Both the position numbers and the translations under genes were made by a program. The notes beneath the pieces were generated by a model. That model worked only from the letters and a program-made list of their open reading frames with translations. It had not been told where the DNA came from and did no database searches. From the NCBI GenBank assembly GCA_964019335.1, contig OZ025701.1:458716-522715 (forward strand): 64,000 nt of DNA, written 5' to 3'. This DNA is from Diplonema japonicum. Its lineage: Eukaryota > Euglenozoa > Diplonemea > Diplonemida > Diplonemidae. Of the stretch, positions 54,075-63,117 are shown piece by piece. Position 1 is the stretch's first letter, and every line of letters starts with the position of its first letter.

Positions 54075-54197
54075 AAAAAAAGTTTTAAGAAATCTTTTTT
54101 CTAAGGTAAAAAAAAACCACCCAATACCCTCTAAATTAACCAAAAAATCAAAATTCGCCGGATTAGAGCATTTCTGAGCACTTGTTAATGCTTTATC
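54075..54197 (+). repeat. Dispersed repeat, copy 2 (core 54115-54194)
   Basis: The second copy of the element at 22131-22260, in the same orientation and again preceded by a G run (54019-54040) and then GGT plus an A run. It lies about 110 bases upstream of the start of the B-box membrane gene. Confidence 0.8.
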
Positions 54198-54371
54198 TGT
54201 ATTTTTGAAAACGACTGCAGAGGGGGAGTAGGTCTCCGGTGTCTTCAAGGTATTTGATTGCTATTTGTGGGTTCTCCACAAGGATGTGTCTCAGCGTCAG
54301 GGTGTCAAAGTGTTTGTCCCTGCTTGCTTTGGATGACAGGTAGTCTAGGAAGAGATTTTGGAGTGAACAAC

Positions 54372-54756
54372 ACATCTGATGTACTTCTTTATATTTCCAT
54401 ATTATCCCCACCACCTTAATAATAATAATAATAAATTCGATGATTTAAAGGAAGCCAGTGGGGGCACCCTGCACAAGCATCATTTACTTGATTACAGGGG
54501 GTGCACCTCGGCCTAGCTGTAGCTTCTTCTGCGTTCTGCATCGTGTCCTTAATGTGTGCAGTGTGCAGCTCAACCCCAGCCAGGGCGCTCTGGGTAACCA
54601 AGATTCTGAGCCCGTGTAGTTTGCTGCCTGTTCGCCACCCAGAGCATCTGCTTCTTCCACTTGGGCACTACCAGTGATGACCGACGGGGAGGTCAACAGC
54701 AAACAACACATCTGATGTACTTCTTTATATTTCCATGTTATCCCCACCACCTAATA
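54372..54756 (-). repeat. About 300-bp repeat family, inverted copies
   Basis: One full copy (about 54450-54752) and one end fragment (54372-54418), both antisense to the main array at 55638. Shared landmarks read on the minus strand are GGTGGTGGGGATAA, ACATCAGATGTGTTGTTTGC, TGCAGATGCTC and AAGAAGCTACAAC. No open frame is conserved across copies. Confidence 0.75.
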
Positions 54757-55257
54757 AAAGGACTTAAGGGTGTTTGCAGTATGTGGCAGGGCACCCCACT
54801 CAAGTCTACTAGAGCAGTGTTGGTCAGTCCCATCCCATCCCCTAAAACGGAATACGGGCCTGGATGGGACTCATGGGACTCCACGGGACTCTCCCCAACA
54901 CCGTCATTATTTTTGATAGTTTTGCAACTTTTTTTTTTTTTTTTTTTTTTTCCTTCTTTTTTTCTTGTCTTCTCACATTTTTTTGCACACCTAAGCCAAG
55001 CTGTTGTTTCTGCTTTCTGCATCAAATGTTGTATTTGGATGTAATAGAAAAGGGGGGAAATAATAAATAATATGTACAAGAGGAGGGTATGTTCCTTGCT
55101 TTCAGCACTGTGCCCCTAATGTGCAATGTACAGCTCAACCCCTGCATCACACTGCCTGTTTGTTGCACATTGACACTGAAATTTTATCGTTTTTTTTTTT
55201 TTTTATTATGCTCCATATTCGCTAAGTGACCCACCCTATGTCCCAAAGGGGTTATAG

Positions 55258-55450
55258 CAGTGATGGGTGAATCCTAATTAGGACTAGACCAGACTGGACC
55301 AGACCAGACTGGATCTGGCGTGAATTTCGACCCAATTATGCTGGACTGACTGGACTGACCAGACTGGACCGGACTGGACTGGACCGGACTGGACTGGACC
55401 AGACCAGACCAGACCAGACTGGACCGGACCAGACTGGACTGAACCAGACT
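55258..55450 (+). repeat. 77-bp element copy 1 followed by a GACTG/GACCA minisatellite
   Basis: 55258-55334 matches 58372-58448 over 77 bases without a gap. It starts CAGTGATGGGTGAATCC and contains the palindrome CCTAATTAGG. From 55335 to about 55450 the sequence is a 5-10-base-unit minisatellite of GGACTGGACC and GGACCAGACC types. Confidence 0.85.
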
Positions 55451-55592
55451 GTACAAGATACAACCACAACACCACATCCCCCCCTTTTTTTTGCTGCAGA
55501 GTTCAAACATATAAACAGATGTCTACAAGAAAAGATGTTACACAGGTACTGAGAGACGACAACAACAACAAAAACAACGAGAAATGAAGAAG

Positions 55593-55627
<35 letters not shown>

Positions 55628-55637
55628 CTTCTTTTTC

Positions 55638-57480
55638 AGGTGGTGGGGATAACATGAAAATATAAGAAAAACATCAGATGTGTTGTTTGCTGTTGACCTC
55701 CTCATTGGTCATCACCGAGCAAACCACACGAGTGCAGAATCTTGGTTACCTGGGGCGCCCCAGCTAGGGTTGAGCTGAACACCACACACATTAAGGACAC
55801 GACACAGAGCACAGAAGAAGCTACAACTCGGCCACAGTGATTAAGGACACGATGCAGAACACAGAAGAAGCTACAACCCGGCTGTGGTGCACCCCCTGTA
55901 ATCAAGTAGACAGTTCTTGTGCAGGGCACTGCCAACACTGGCCTCTAACTCTTGTATATTATTCCAAAGGTGGTGGGGATAGCATGAAAAAAACATCAGA
56001 TGTGTTGTTCACTGTTGACTCATCAGTCATCACTGGAGCTCCCGAGTGGAAGAACATAATGCAGATGCTTAGGGTGACAAACAGGCAGCAAACTACACCA
56101 CACACATTAAAGACATGACACAGAATGCAGAAGAAGCTACAACTCAGTTGCGGTGCACCCCTGTAATCAAGCAGACAGTTCTTGTGCAGGGTGCCACCAA
56201 CACTGGCCTCTTTTAACTCATATATATATCATTCAGGTGGTGGGGATAACATGGAAATATAAGAAGTACATCAGATGTGTTGTTTGCTGTTGACCTCCAT
56301 GTTGGTCATCACCAGTAGTGCCCAAGTGGAGAACATAATGCAGATGCTCAGGGTGATGAATTGGCAGCAAACTGCATGAGCACAGAATCTTGGTTACCCT
56401 GGGTTGCTACGGCTGGGGTTAAGCTGCACACTGCACACATTAAGAACACAACACAGAACACAGAAGAAGCTACAACTCAGCTGCAGTGCCCCCCTGTATC
56501 AAGTTAACAGTTCTTGTGCAGGCACCACCAACATGATGAACAGGCATTTCCTCCATCCACTTGGCCGGTCATCACCTGTAGCACCCTGAGTGGAAGAACA
56601 AATTGCAGATGCTCAGGGTGAGTAAACTACTTAGGGCACCAGCTGGGTTGAGCTGCACACTGCATGCATTAAGGACACGACATGGAATGCAGAAGTGGCC
56701 AAGGTGCACCCCCTGTCACTGGTCTCCTTTACCTCTTTCATGTTATTTGGTGGTGGGGATCACAGAAATATGGAAATATAAGAAGTATATCAGATGTGTT
56801 GTTTGCTCCATGTTGGTCATCACTGGTTGTGCCTGAGTGGAGGAACATATTGCAGATGCTCAGGGTGATGAACTGGCAGCAAACTACACATCTTAGTTAC
56901 CAGGGCCATGGCTGGTGTTGAGCTGCACACTGCACACATTAAGGACACGACATGGAATATTGTGCTGTCAGTGTTGTGGTGATATAGTCACCACTTTCAA
57001 CCTTGATGATGCAAAGAGGAAAAAAAAAGGGGGGGGAAAAAAACTAGTTTGACACTCCATTTGTTTGTGTGCACGAGTGGAATTTTACCTAATAAAATAG
57101 CTCATTACGCTACCATCAACTAGTTTTAGTCTTGACAATAATATTGTTAAAACAAACAACAACAAAAAAAAAAGTAAGGAATTCCCTGTTCCACCAAGTT
57201 CTGGTTCTGCCATTCTGCCAAGTTCCGACTTTCAGTTTGGCAGAAGGGAATGGAACAACCCAATCCTGCACAAGCAGAATGTCTCAGAATCTTGGTTACC
57301 CAGGACACCCTGGCTGGGGTTGAGCTGAACACCACACACATTAAGGACACAACACGGAACACAGAAGAAGCTACAACTCGGCTGTGGTGTACCCCCTGTA
57401 ATCAAGTAGTCTTGTGCAGGTCCTTTAACTCATATATCTCTCACCGTGGCCGGGTTGTAGCTTCTTCTGTGTTCCACATC
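55638..57480 (+). repeat. Array of about five diverged direct copies of the 300-bp repeat family
   Basis: Copies start at about 55638, 55966, 56232 and 56747. A further partial copy at about 57288-57420 lacks the first part. Each copy runs through GGTGGTGGGGATAA, a CATCAGATGTGTTGTTTGC block, ATGCAGATGCTCAGGGTGA, a GGTTGAGCTG(C/A)ACAC block, ATTAAGGACACGACA, AGAAGAAGCTACAAC and CACCCCCTGTAATCAAGTA. Copies differ by deletions of tens of bases. There is no poly-A tail or coding frame. It could be a SINE-like family or a decayed satellite. Confidence 0.75.
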
Positions 57481-57645
57481 GATCACCACAGCTGGGTTGT
57501 ATTACATCCAAATACAACATTTCCAGACATTTGTACATACCTGCAGCTGCAGTGCACTGGAGTAGATAGGTGCAAATGGCTTGATGGAGCTGTGCATGTC
57601 TGTGGTATGAAGAAGAAGAAAAAGAAAAAAAAAAAAAAAAAAAAG

Positions 57646-57680
<35 letters not shown>

Positions 57681-57739
57681 TGTCCAAAAATATTTGAAAA
57701 AAAAGTGTTTGCAGGTGTGTCAAAAATTGCAGAAAATTT

Positions 57740-57866
57740 TTGAGTCTGGTCAGTCCGGTCAGTCCAGCCGATCCGGTCAGTCTGGCCAATCTGGTCAGTC
57801 CGGTCAGTCTGGTAAAATGGGTACACATGGGGTGCTGGTAAAATGGGTACACATGGGGTGCTGGAA
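57740..57866 (+). repeat. GGTCAGTCCG minisatellite and a 26-bp direct repeat
   Basis: 57740-57811 is built from variants of GGTCAGTCCG, the complement-type counterpart of the GACTG minisatellite at 55335. It is followed by two exact copies of a 26-base unit starting TAAAATGGGTACACATGGGG. Confidence 0.8.
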
Positions 57867-58371
57867 AAAAAAAAAAAGTGCCCAAAAAAATTGTTTTTCC
57901 TCCCAAAAAAAGTGGCCAAAAACACCCTTAAATTGATTTTTTCTCAAAAAAAAATTTTTTCCCCTCAAAAATACCTATTCTAGACCTTAGTGAGGCTAAT
58001 TTTTAAACCTAATAAAGAAAGTGTAAATCTCCTAATCAAAACTTTTTAGTCCAGTGTTGCCAAAATGGGTTGAAAATTAAAGTACCCAGCTGTGGTTACT
58101 TAATCAAAAAAGAATTTAATAGTCCATTTAACCATGTATTCAAACCTTTTACCCTTACTTGGTTTTTTTTTGGAATTTATTTCATTCTTTTGGTTCTTTG
58201 CCCAGCAATAGCAGTTGGTCTTTCCTTTTGGCTGCAATCTCCTTCACCTCCAGTGCTTTGCCAACAATAGCAAAGTGTGTCAGTGGTGGCACCTTCTTCA
58301 CCTCAATCCTGGTACCTTTCAACCCCAATATTGCCAGCTATGCCCCCTCAGTGTTGTTATGGGAAAAAACC

Positions 58372-58448
58372 CAGTGATGGGTGAATCCTAATTAGGACTA
58401 GACCAGACTGGACTGGACCAGACTGGATCCGGCATGAATTTTGACCCA
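58372..58448 (+). repeat. 77-bp element copy 2
   Basis: Matches 55258-55334 end to end with a few substitutions. It abuts the leucine-rich-repeat fragment directly: the element's final GACCCA runs into the LRR reading frame. Confidence 0.85.
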
Positions 58449-58648
58449 TCGACTTGAATGCGTTGACCAATCTTTCTTCCATTGGCAATAGCTTCTTGTC
58501 TGGGTGTGAAAAACTAGAAACCATTGACTTGAATGCGATGCCCAATCTTTCTTCCATTGGTCATAGCTTCTTGGAGGGGTGTAAACAACTAGAACCCATC
58601 AACTTGAATGCGTTGACCAATCTTTCTTCCATTGCTGGAAATCTTTAA
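58445..58648 (+). pseudogene. Leucine-rich-repeat gene fragment (BspA/LRRP-like)
   Basis: About 67 codons hold two and a half tandem repeats of about 24 residues with the pattern LNALTNLSSIGNSFLSGCEK then LETIDLNAMPNLSSIGHSFL. This LxxLxxIGxxFLxxCxxLxxI layout is typical of surface LRR proteins of the BspA/LRRP type in protists. It has no start and begins directly at the 77-bp element. It ends at TAA (58646-58648) in an unrelated A-rich stretch. I read it as a broken relic of a surface-protein gene. It is one of the few coding traces on the plus strand. Confidence 0.8.
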
Positions 58649-58883
58649 AAAAGAAAAAAAAGAAAAGTCGGTGTTGAGAAGAAGAAAAAAAAAAAAAAAA
58701 GGAAGGGGGAGAAAAAAAGGAGGAACATTTTAAAATCAAACACCCTGGCGCTGAGAAACATCTTTGTGGAAAAACCAAAGCAATCCAATACCTCGATGAC
58801 ACTGGGGGCCCCCTCCACAGCTCCACAACAGCCATCTAACCTGCAACTTGAATTTGCCTCTTCTTCACCTTCCCTTCCCCTCC

Positions 58884-58916
<33 letters not shown>

Positions 58917-59134
58917 CCCACTCCTTGGGTTTGATTTTTCATTGGTGGACTTGTTGTGTCACAACTTTTTATTTTTAACCCATAACACTCTGGGGCCTAT
59001 CTACATAGGGGTCCCTTTTTTGCTCCTTTTCATAATTTGATGGGGAAAATGGCAGCATTTAACCCCTGTTTGCAGGTAAAACGGGTTTTTTGGACCAGGA
59101 AAATTAAAAAAAAAGCTCAAAAATTAATAACCGA
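58649..59134. other. Unassigned stretch between the LRR fragment and the retrotransposon
   Basis: A runs, then about 150 bases of balanced sequence (58725-58885) with a short open frame in each direction but no recognisable family, then a further A run of about 29 bases. Possibly another gene scrap. Confidence 0.4.
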
Positions 59135-59914
59135 GTATTGCAGCTCATACAGCAAACTGGTGTTTTACATGAGAGTGGTCCCAGACTCGCATGTGGGAGG
59201 GGTCATGCACAGGTTCGACGAGATGGTGCGGAAGACGATGTCGAAGGTGTGTGGCATGCAGTTCGAGAGCGGGTCGAAAGAATGGCAGCAGGCGAAACTG
59301 TCTGTAAAAGTCGGTGGGCTTGGGATGAGGAGCTGCCAGGAGCACCTGTGCGCGGCCAACATGGCTTTGAGGGCGTCGATGATGAAGCTGTGCAAGGAGC
59401 TGGATCCCAAATACGAACATGGGCTGGAAGGGGGTGTATGGGGGAGCTGGCTCGAGTGGTTCAACAGGACGAAAGGCGGCATGCAGATGGTGGCCAAGGC
59501 CCCCCACATCTGCAGCCAGAGGTGGCTCTCTAGGGTGCTTGATGAGAAGGCGCTGGAGGACCTCTTGGCGAAAGCAGATGCGCGCTCGAGAGCGAGGTTG
59601 ATGTCGGAGTCAATGCACTATGCGGGGGCGTGGTTGACGGCGACGCCTACTTCTACAACCAGCTGTCGGACAACGAGTTTGGGGCTCTGATCAAGTGGTG
59701 GTTGGGGGCTCCGGTCTACAAGCAGGGTGAGAGCTGCCACGACCCGAGGTGCAAGACTGAGGGGATGGACGTATGGGGTGACCATGCCCAGGGATGCGGC
59801 AACGCCAGGATTGCGAGGCACGACCGGGTGAAGGAGACCATCCACAGACACTGTCAGTGGGCCGGGGTGAGCGCAACAATGGAGAAGACGGGCGATGCCT
59901 TGCTCGGCAATCTG
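59135..59914 (+). mobile_element. Degenerate non-LTR retrotransposon, post-RT and zinc-knuckle part (5' truncated)
   Basis: The frame open from about 59037 enters recognisable element sequence near 59135: SSYSKLVFYMRVVPDSHVGG, FDEMVRKTMSKVCGMQFESG and WQQAKLSVKVGGLGMRS, the region just after the reverse transcriptase of REL-endonuclease-type non-LTR elements. Near 59625-59640 the reading frame must shift by one base to continue as YNQLSDNEFGALIKWWLGAP and then CHDPRCKTEG, DVWGDHAQGC and RIARHDRVKE, the CCHC knuckle plus RHD motif preceding the restriction-like nuclease. It breaks off after about GDALLGN at 59913. The reverse transcriptase catalytic core is absent. The copy is therefore truncated, frameshifted and dead. 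Confidence 0.8.
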
Positions 59915-60718
59915 CGCCAGCACGCACTCGTAGTGCATTGGAGGGTCAAGCTTCGCAGCCTCCTCCGATGCAGGTACGGCAGCAGAGCTGATGAGAGCGT
60001 CCCAGTCTTGGTTGACATCTACATCCTTCCAGCCAGGTGCGCCTGACGCGGCTTTGCTACGCAGCATGGCGGTGAGGATGTACTTCGTGTCTTGTGTGAA
60101 CACAGAGCGCTCAGCCTCATCGCGCCAAGCAGCGCTCGATGCGTTTTTGGCATCGAGTTCCTTCTTCCGTTCGTCTCTGGCTTCCTTCTCCTTCTCTTCC
60201 TGCTTCTGCTGCCACACGTTGGAGTCTGTCGTGTCGCCGCCCTTCTTGATAACGGACTGGTGTGCCCTGCTGGTCTCCACCTCGAAGGCGGGCATGTTCT
60301 CGAAGACCTTCTGGAGAACCGTCTCGGCGACGATGTCCTGCTTGGCAAGGTTGGCGTACTCGATGGCACGCTGCTGGATCTCGACGTCCATGTGCGTGCC
60401 GTTCTCTTCGAACAGCTTTTTGATCTTCTCGCGGAGAGCAGCGTCGTCGGGGTACTGTGTGTAGAGCTTGGCGTAGCAGGAGAGGAGGAGCGCTTTGGTG
60501 TTGTTCCCGACAAGGCCCCACTTGGAGTGAAGGGTGGTGAACTGGACCATGGCGGGCTCGGAAAGCGATGAGCTGAACTCGCCGATGAGGTGGGTAGCAA
60601 CCTTGATGGCAACCTCATGCGCGTTGAGGGGCTGCACCGCACTGAAGACAGTCTGCACAGCGTGCTTCTGGATGGTCACGTTGTTGGTCACAATGTGCAC
60701 AACACGCTGCCACACATC
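59915..60718 (-). pseudogene. AP-2 complex alpha-adaptin fragment embedded antisense in the retrotransposon
   Basis: On the minus strand a continuous frame starts abruptly at the codons DVWQRVVHIVTNN. It proceeds through HEVAIKVATHLIGEFSSSL, FTTLHSKWGLVGNNTKALLL, VEIQQRAIEYANL and VLQKVFENMPAF, which are trunk helices of alpha-adaptin in the right order. A Lys/Glu-rich hinge and about 70 less conserved residues follow. The fragment has no start codon. The right boundary (60716-60722) is not a splice acceptor (CCT precedes GAT). The left boundary is uncertain within about 59900-59950. Alpha-adaptin links clathrin, cargo and membrane. This piece cannot make a working subunit. It replaces roughly 50-60 codons of the element's nuclease domain. 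Confidence 0.75.
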
Positions 60719-61226
60719 AGGCCAGGAACACTACAAGCGCCAGAAGTATGAGGCGGAGCTCGCCAAGACACGCGTGGCCTTTGTACCTTTCGCGATGGAG
60801 ACCTTTGGGGGGTTCAGGGAGGCAGCAGTCTACCTCACGAAGAAACTGTCCAGGAGCATAGCTGCGCGGGCTCACGGGGACAGAGTCTCGATACACAGGC
60901 GTGTGGTCCAAGAGGTGTCAACGGCCATGATGAGATCGATAGCAGGGGCGCTGTTAGTCAAAGGGCCTGTACAGTTGGATCCAGGGCCCCCGGTACCGGA
61001 CGGCGAAGAGGAAAAAAAGGACAACGAGGAAGCGAACAACGAACCCAACACTGAATCCAACACTGACCTCACAGAGGACTCCTTCGGCAATGAAAAAACC
61101 ACCGAAGCTGAGGAGTCGTCCAAGAGGGAAGTGAAGGGACAGGGAGGCGGACCCCCAATCACGGTGGCCCACCAGCTGGATGCCCTTCTGGAGCAGACGA
61201 AGAAGGACCTGGACGCCCGAATGTAG
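60719..61226 (+). mobile_element. Non-LTR retrotransposon, C-terminal part after the adaptin insertion
   Basis: The frame resumes at about 60720 with QEHYKRQKYEAELAKTRVAF and VPFAMETFGGFREAAVYLTK, the conserved last part of the nuclease-region protein. RRVVQEVSTAMMRSIAGALL is the usual C-terminal helix. A low-complexity acidic tail (DGEEEKKDNEEANNEPNTES) reaches TAG at 61224-61226. The next frame is the same one, open after 21 more bases. Confidence 0.75.
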
Positions 61227-63044
61227 CAGCAGCGAAAGGCGGAACCGGTGGAGGGTGGAACACAAGGGAAAGCGGGAGCAGGACTCGAAGCAGCCTCGCC
61301 GGGAGGAGAAGACACGGAGATGGCCGGAACAGGATCCAGCGAGAGGGCTGGGCAGGGAGGGGAGCTTGACCCGAAGGCCCAGGAAGATGGGAAGAGACAA
61401 GGGGCGACTGACGCTGCGGTGAACCAGACCTTGGACCACTGTCCTAAGGGGGATACGGAGGCCCAGAGGGACTCGAACAAGGGGGACCAGAGTGCGACAA
61501 CTGCTACGAGGAAGATGACCGTGAGCGAATTCTGTAGGGAACAAGCTGCGAAGAGACAGGGCGGTGGGAGGACTCTGAAGCCGCAGGCGGATGACGCCCC
61601 CGAAGGGACCAAAGAGGGCGGGAACGCACCGAGCGGAGGCAGCCAGTCGGGGCCTGACACACCTAGGGGTGGGATCCAGACGCCGGAGGGAGATCAGCTG
61701 ATGGGAGTCGGGGCACCGGAAAGGGAACAGCAGGTGGAAGTAGGGGGAGACTTCGTTCAGCTTGACCCGATTGATGTGGTGATGGGCATCCCAATTCCGA
61801 GAGCGATGGTGCCACTGAGGGCGAGGCCGGGGGACCGACTGCTCAAGTTCATCATCCAGTTCGAGGGCCGGGTGGAGATCATCCTTGAAGAAGGAACGGA
61901 CCCTGGAAGGGAGAGGACTGAGGAGATGCTTCTTGCGAAGGCCGAGTCGCTGGGTGTTCCACTGGAGGTGGCTATGGCTGGCCAGATTGGTATCGCTGGA
62001 CTTGGATACATGATGGTAAAGCAGTACTTCGCAAGCTTGGAAGGTGGGTCGGACGGAGAGCGCCGCAGCCGCATTGTGGGTTGTGAGGTGCAGAAGTCGG
62101 AAACATACCGCGAGTTCGAGTTCCCGAGGACGGTCCAGGATTTCCAGATCACGTACGCGTGTGGGTGTTCGGCGGTGCAACCTGTTCGTTTCAAGGGTGG
62201 CGTGCTCAAGGGGACTCTGGAAACGGCATGGAGGGTGGTCAAGTTGCAGACCCGGGGGTGCAGACACCACCCGACACCGGGGAAGGAAGGGGTAGTGGGC
62301 ATTGCGGCGGGAGCCGGCGCTACCAAGGTGACACTACGTGAGTTCTTGGAGAGGTGCGACGCAAGGATAAGGGCCCCAGTGGGAAAGGTCAAGGACCTGA
62401 TCAAAGTGAAGGCGTGGGTGAGGGATGGAAGGAAGGTCACCCTCGACGTCTACGAGGGGAGGGGGCCCTGCGAGAAGGAGACGAGGCGCACTGTCCAGGA
62501 CCATCTGCGGAAGATGGGTGTTGAAGAGGTCGACCTGCAGTCAGCGGTGGTGACGGTCCCGGGGTTGTTCGAGGACGTCTCCTTTGAGAGGTACCTTGGG
62601 CTGTTGGCCCGGAAGAAGGAGGAAGACAGGGAGAGGCGGCCTGAGGTGGTTGCCACGGACCTCCCCACCCTGGAAGAGCTGAAGTGGAGCAAGAAGGACA
62701 AGAAGCGGGCCCGGGCCCGATCGGCCAGTACTGACTCGGATTGTGTGGAGGGTGGCTACATCTATCTGAAGGGTACGGGGGCGGATGGCACCGTGGTCGA
62801 AGCCAACATATGCAGGGGTGAGCTCAAGGGGATGACCGGGCCCCAGTTCAAGTTCTTGGCGGGGCACAGGTTGATGGAAGAGCTGGGGAGCGACGACCTG
62901 GTGCGGGACACGGTCAAGGTGCGCAACAAGGAGAACTGGGCCCCGGTGAACAGTGCGGTGGCTTGGCTGCAGCTCGAGTCGGGGAGGGCGCGGGTGGGGC
63001 CCATACCCCACAAGAAGAGGTCCAAAGGCTCGCTGGCCAGATAG
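61227..63044 (+). CDS. 598-residue ORF of unknown function following the retrotransposon
   Basis: This frame is continuous with the retroelement tail across a single TAG at 61224. A GTG at 61248 is the first alternative start and the first ATG is at 61320. The N-terminal 180 residues are Gly/Glu/Pro-rich and disordered. The ordered C-terminal part includes RPGDRLLKFIIQFEGRVEII, a possible metal-binding cluster (YACGCS then GCRHHP), FLERCDARIRAPVGKVKDLI and a basic block KKDKKRARARSAS. It is GC-rich with good codon bias and no low-complexity breaks, so it was recently translated or still is. It may be the first ORF of a second, head-to-tail element copy or a stop-readthrough extension of the first. 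I recognise no family. Confidence 0.6.
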   Translation, partial: QQRKAEPVEGGTQGKAGAGLEAASPGGEDTEMAGTGSSERAGQGGELDPKAQEDGKRQGATDAAVNQTLDHCPKGDTEAQRDSNKGDQSATTATRKMTVSEFCREQAAKRQGGGRTLKPQADDAPEGTKEGGNAPSGGSQSGPDTPRGGIQTPEGDQLMGVGAPEREQQVEVGGDFVQLDPIDVVMGIPIPRAMVPLRARPGDRLLKFIIQFEGRVEIILEEGTDPGRERTEEMLLAKAESLGVPLEVAMAGQIGIAGLGYMMVKQYFASLEGGSDGERRSRIVGCEVQKSETYREFEFPRTVQDFQITYACGCSAVQPVRFKGGVLKGTLETAWRVVKLQTRGCRHHPTPGKEGVVGIAAGAGATKVTLREFLERCDARIRAPVGKVKDLIKVKAWVRDGRKVTLDVYEGRGPCEKETRRTVQDHLRKMGVEEVDLQSAVVTVPGLFEDVSFERYLGLLARKKEEDRERRPEVVATDLPTLEELKWSKKDKKRARARSASTDSDCVEGGYIYLKGTGADGTVVEANICRGELKGMTGPQFKFLAGHRLMEELGSDDLVRDTVKVRNKENWAPVNSAVAWLQLESGRARVGPIPHKKRSKGSLAR

Positions 63045-63117
63045 GCCAGCGGGGGTGTGGGGGGCTGGTCCCCCCCCCCCCGCCATAGGAAGATGTGAAA
63101 CTTTTTTTTTTTTTTCT

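Noticed and set aside
55258-57866. CRISPR-like array
   Set aside because: Repeats are diverged, irregularly spaced, occur in both orientations and lie in a eukaryotic genome without cas genes.
59145-59507. Minus-strand frames overlapping the retroelement
   Set aside because: They are antisense shadows of the GC-rich element frame, with no family similarity.
60954-62270. Long minus-strand frames over the 598-residue ORF
   Set aside because: Composition is Pro/Ser/Arg/Leu-rich, as expected for the reverse of a GC-rich coding strand. The plus frame has the ordered domain-like sequence.
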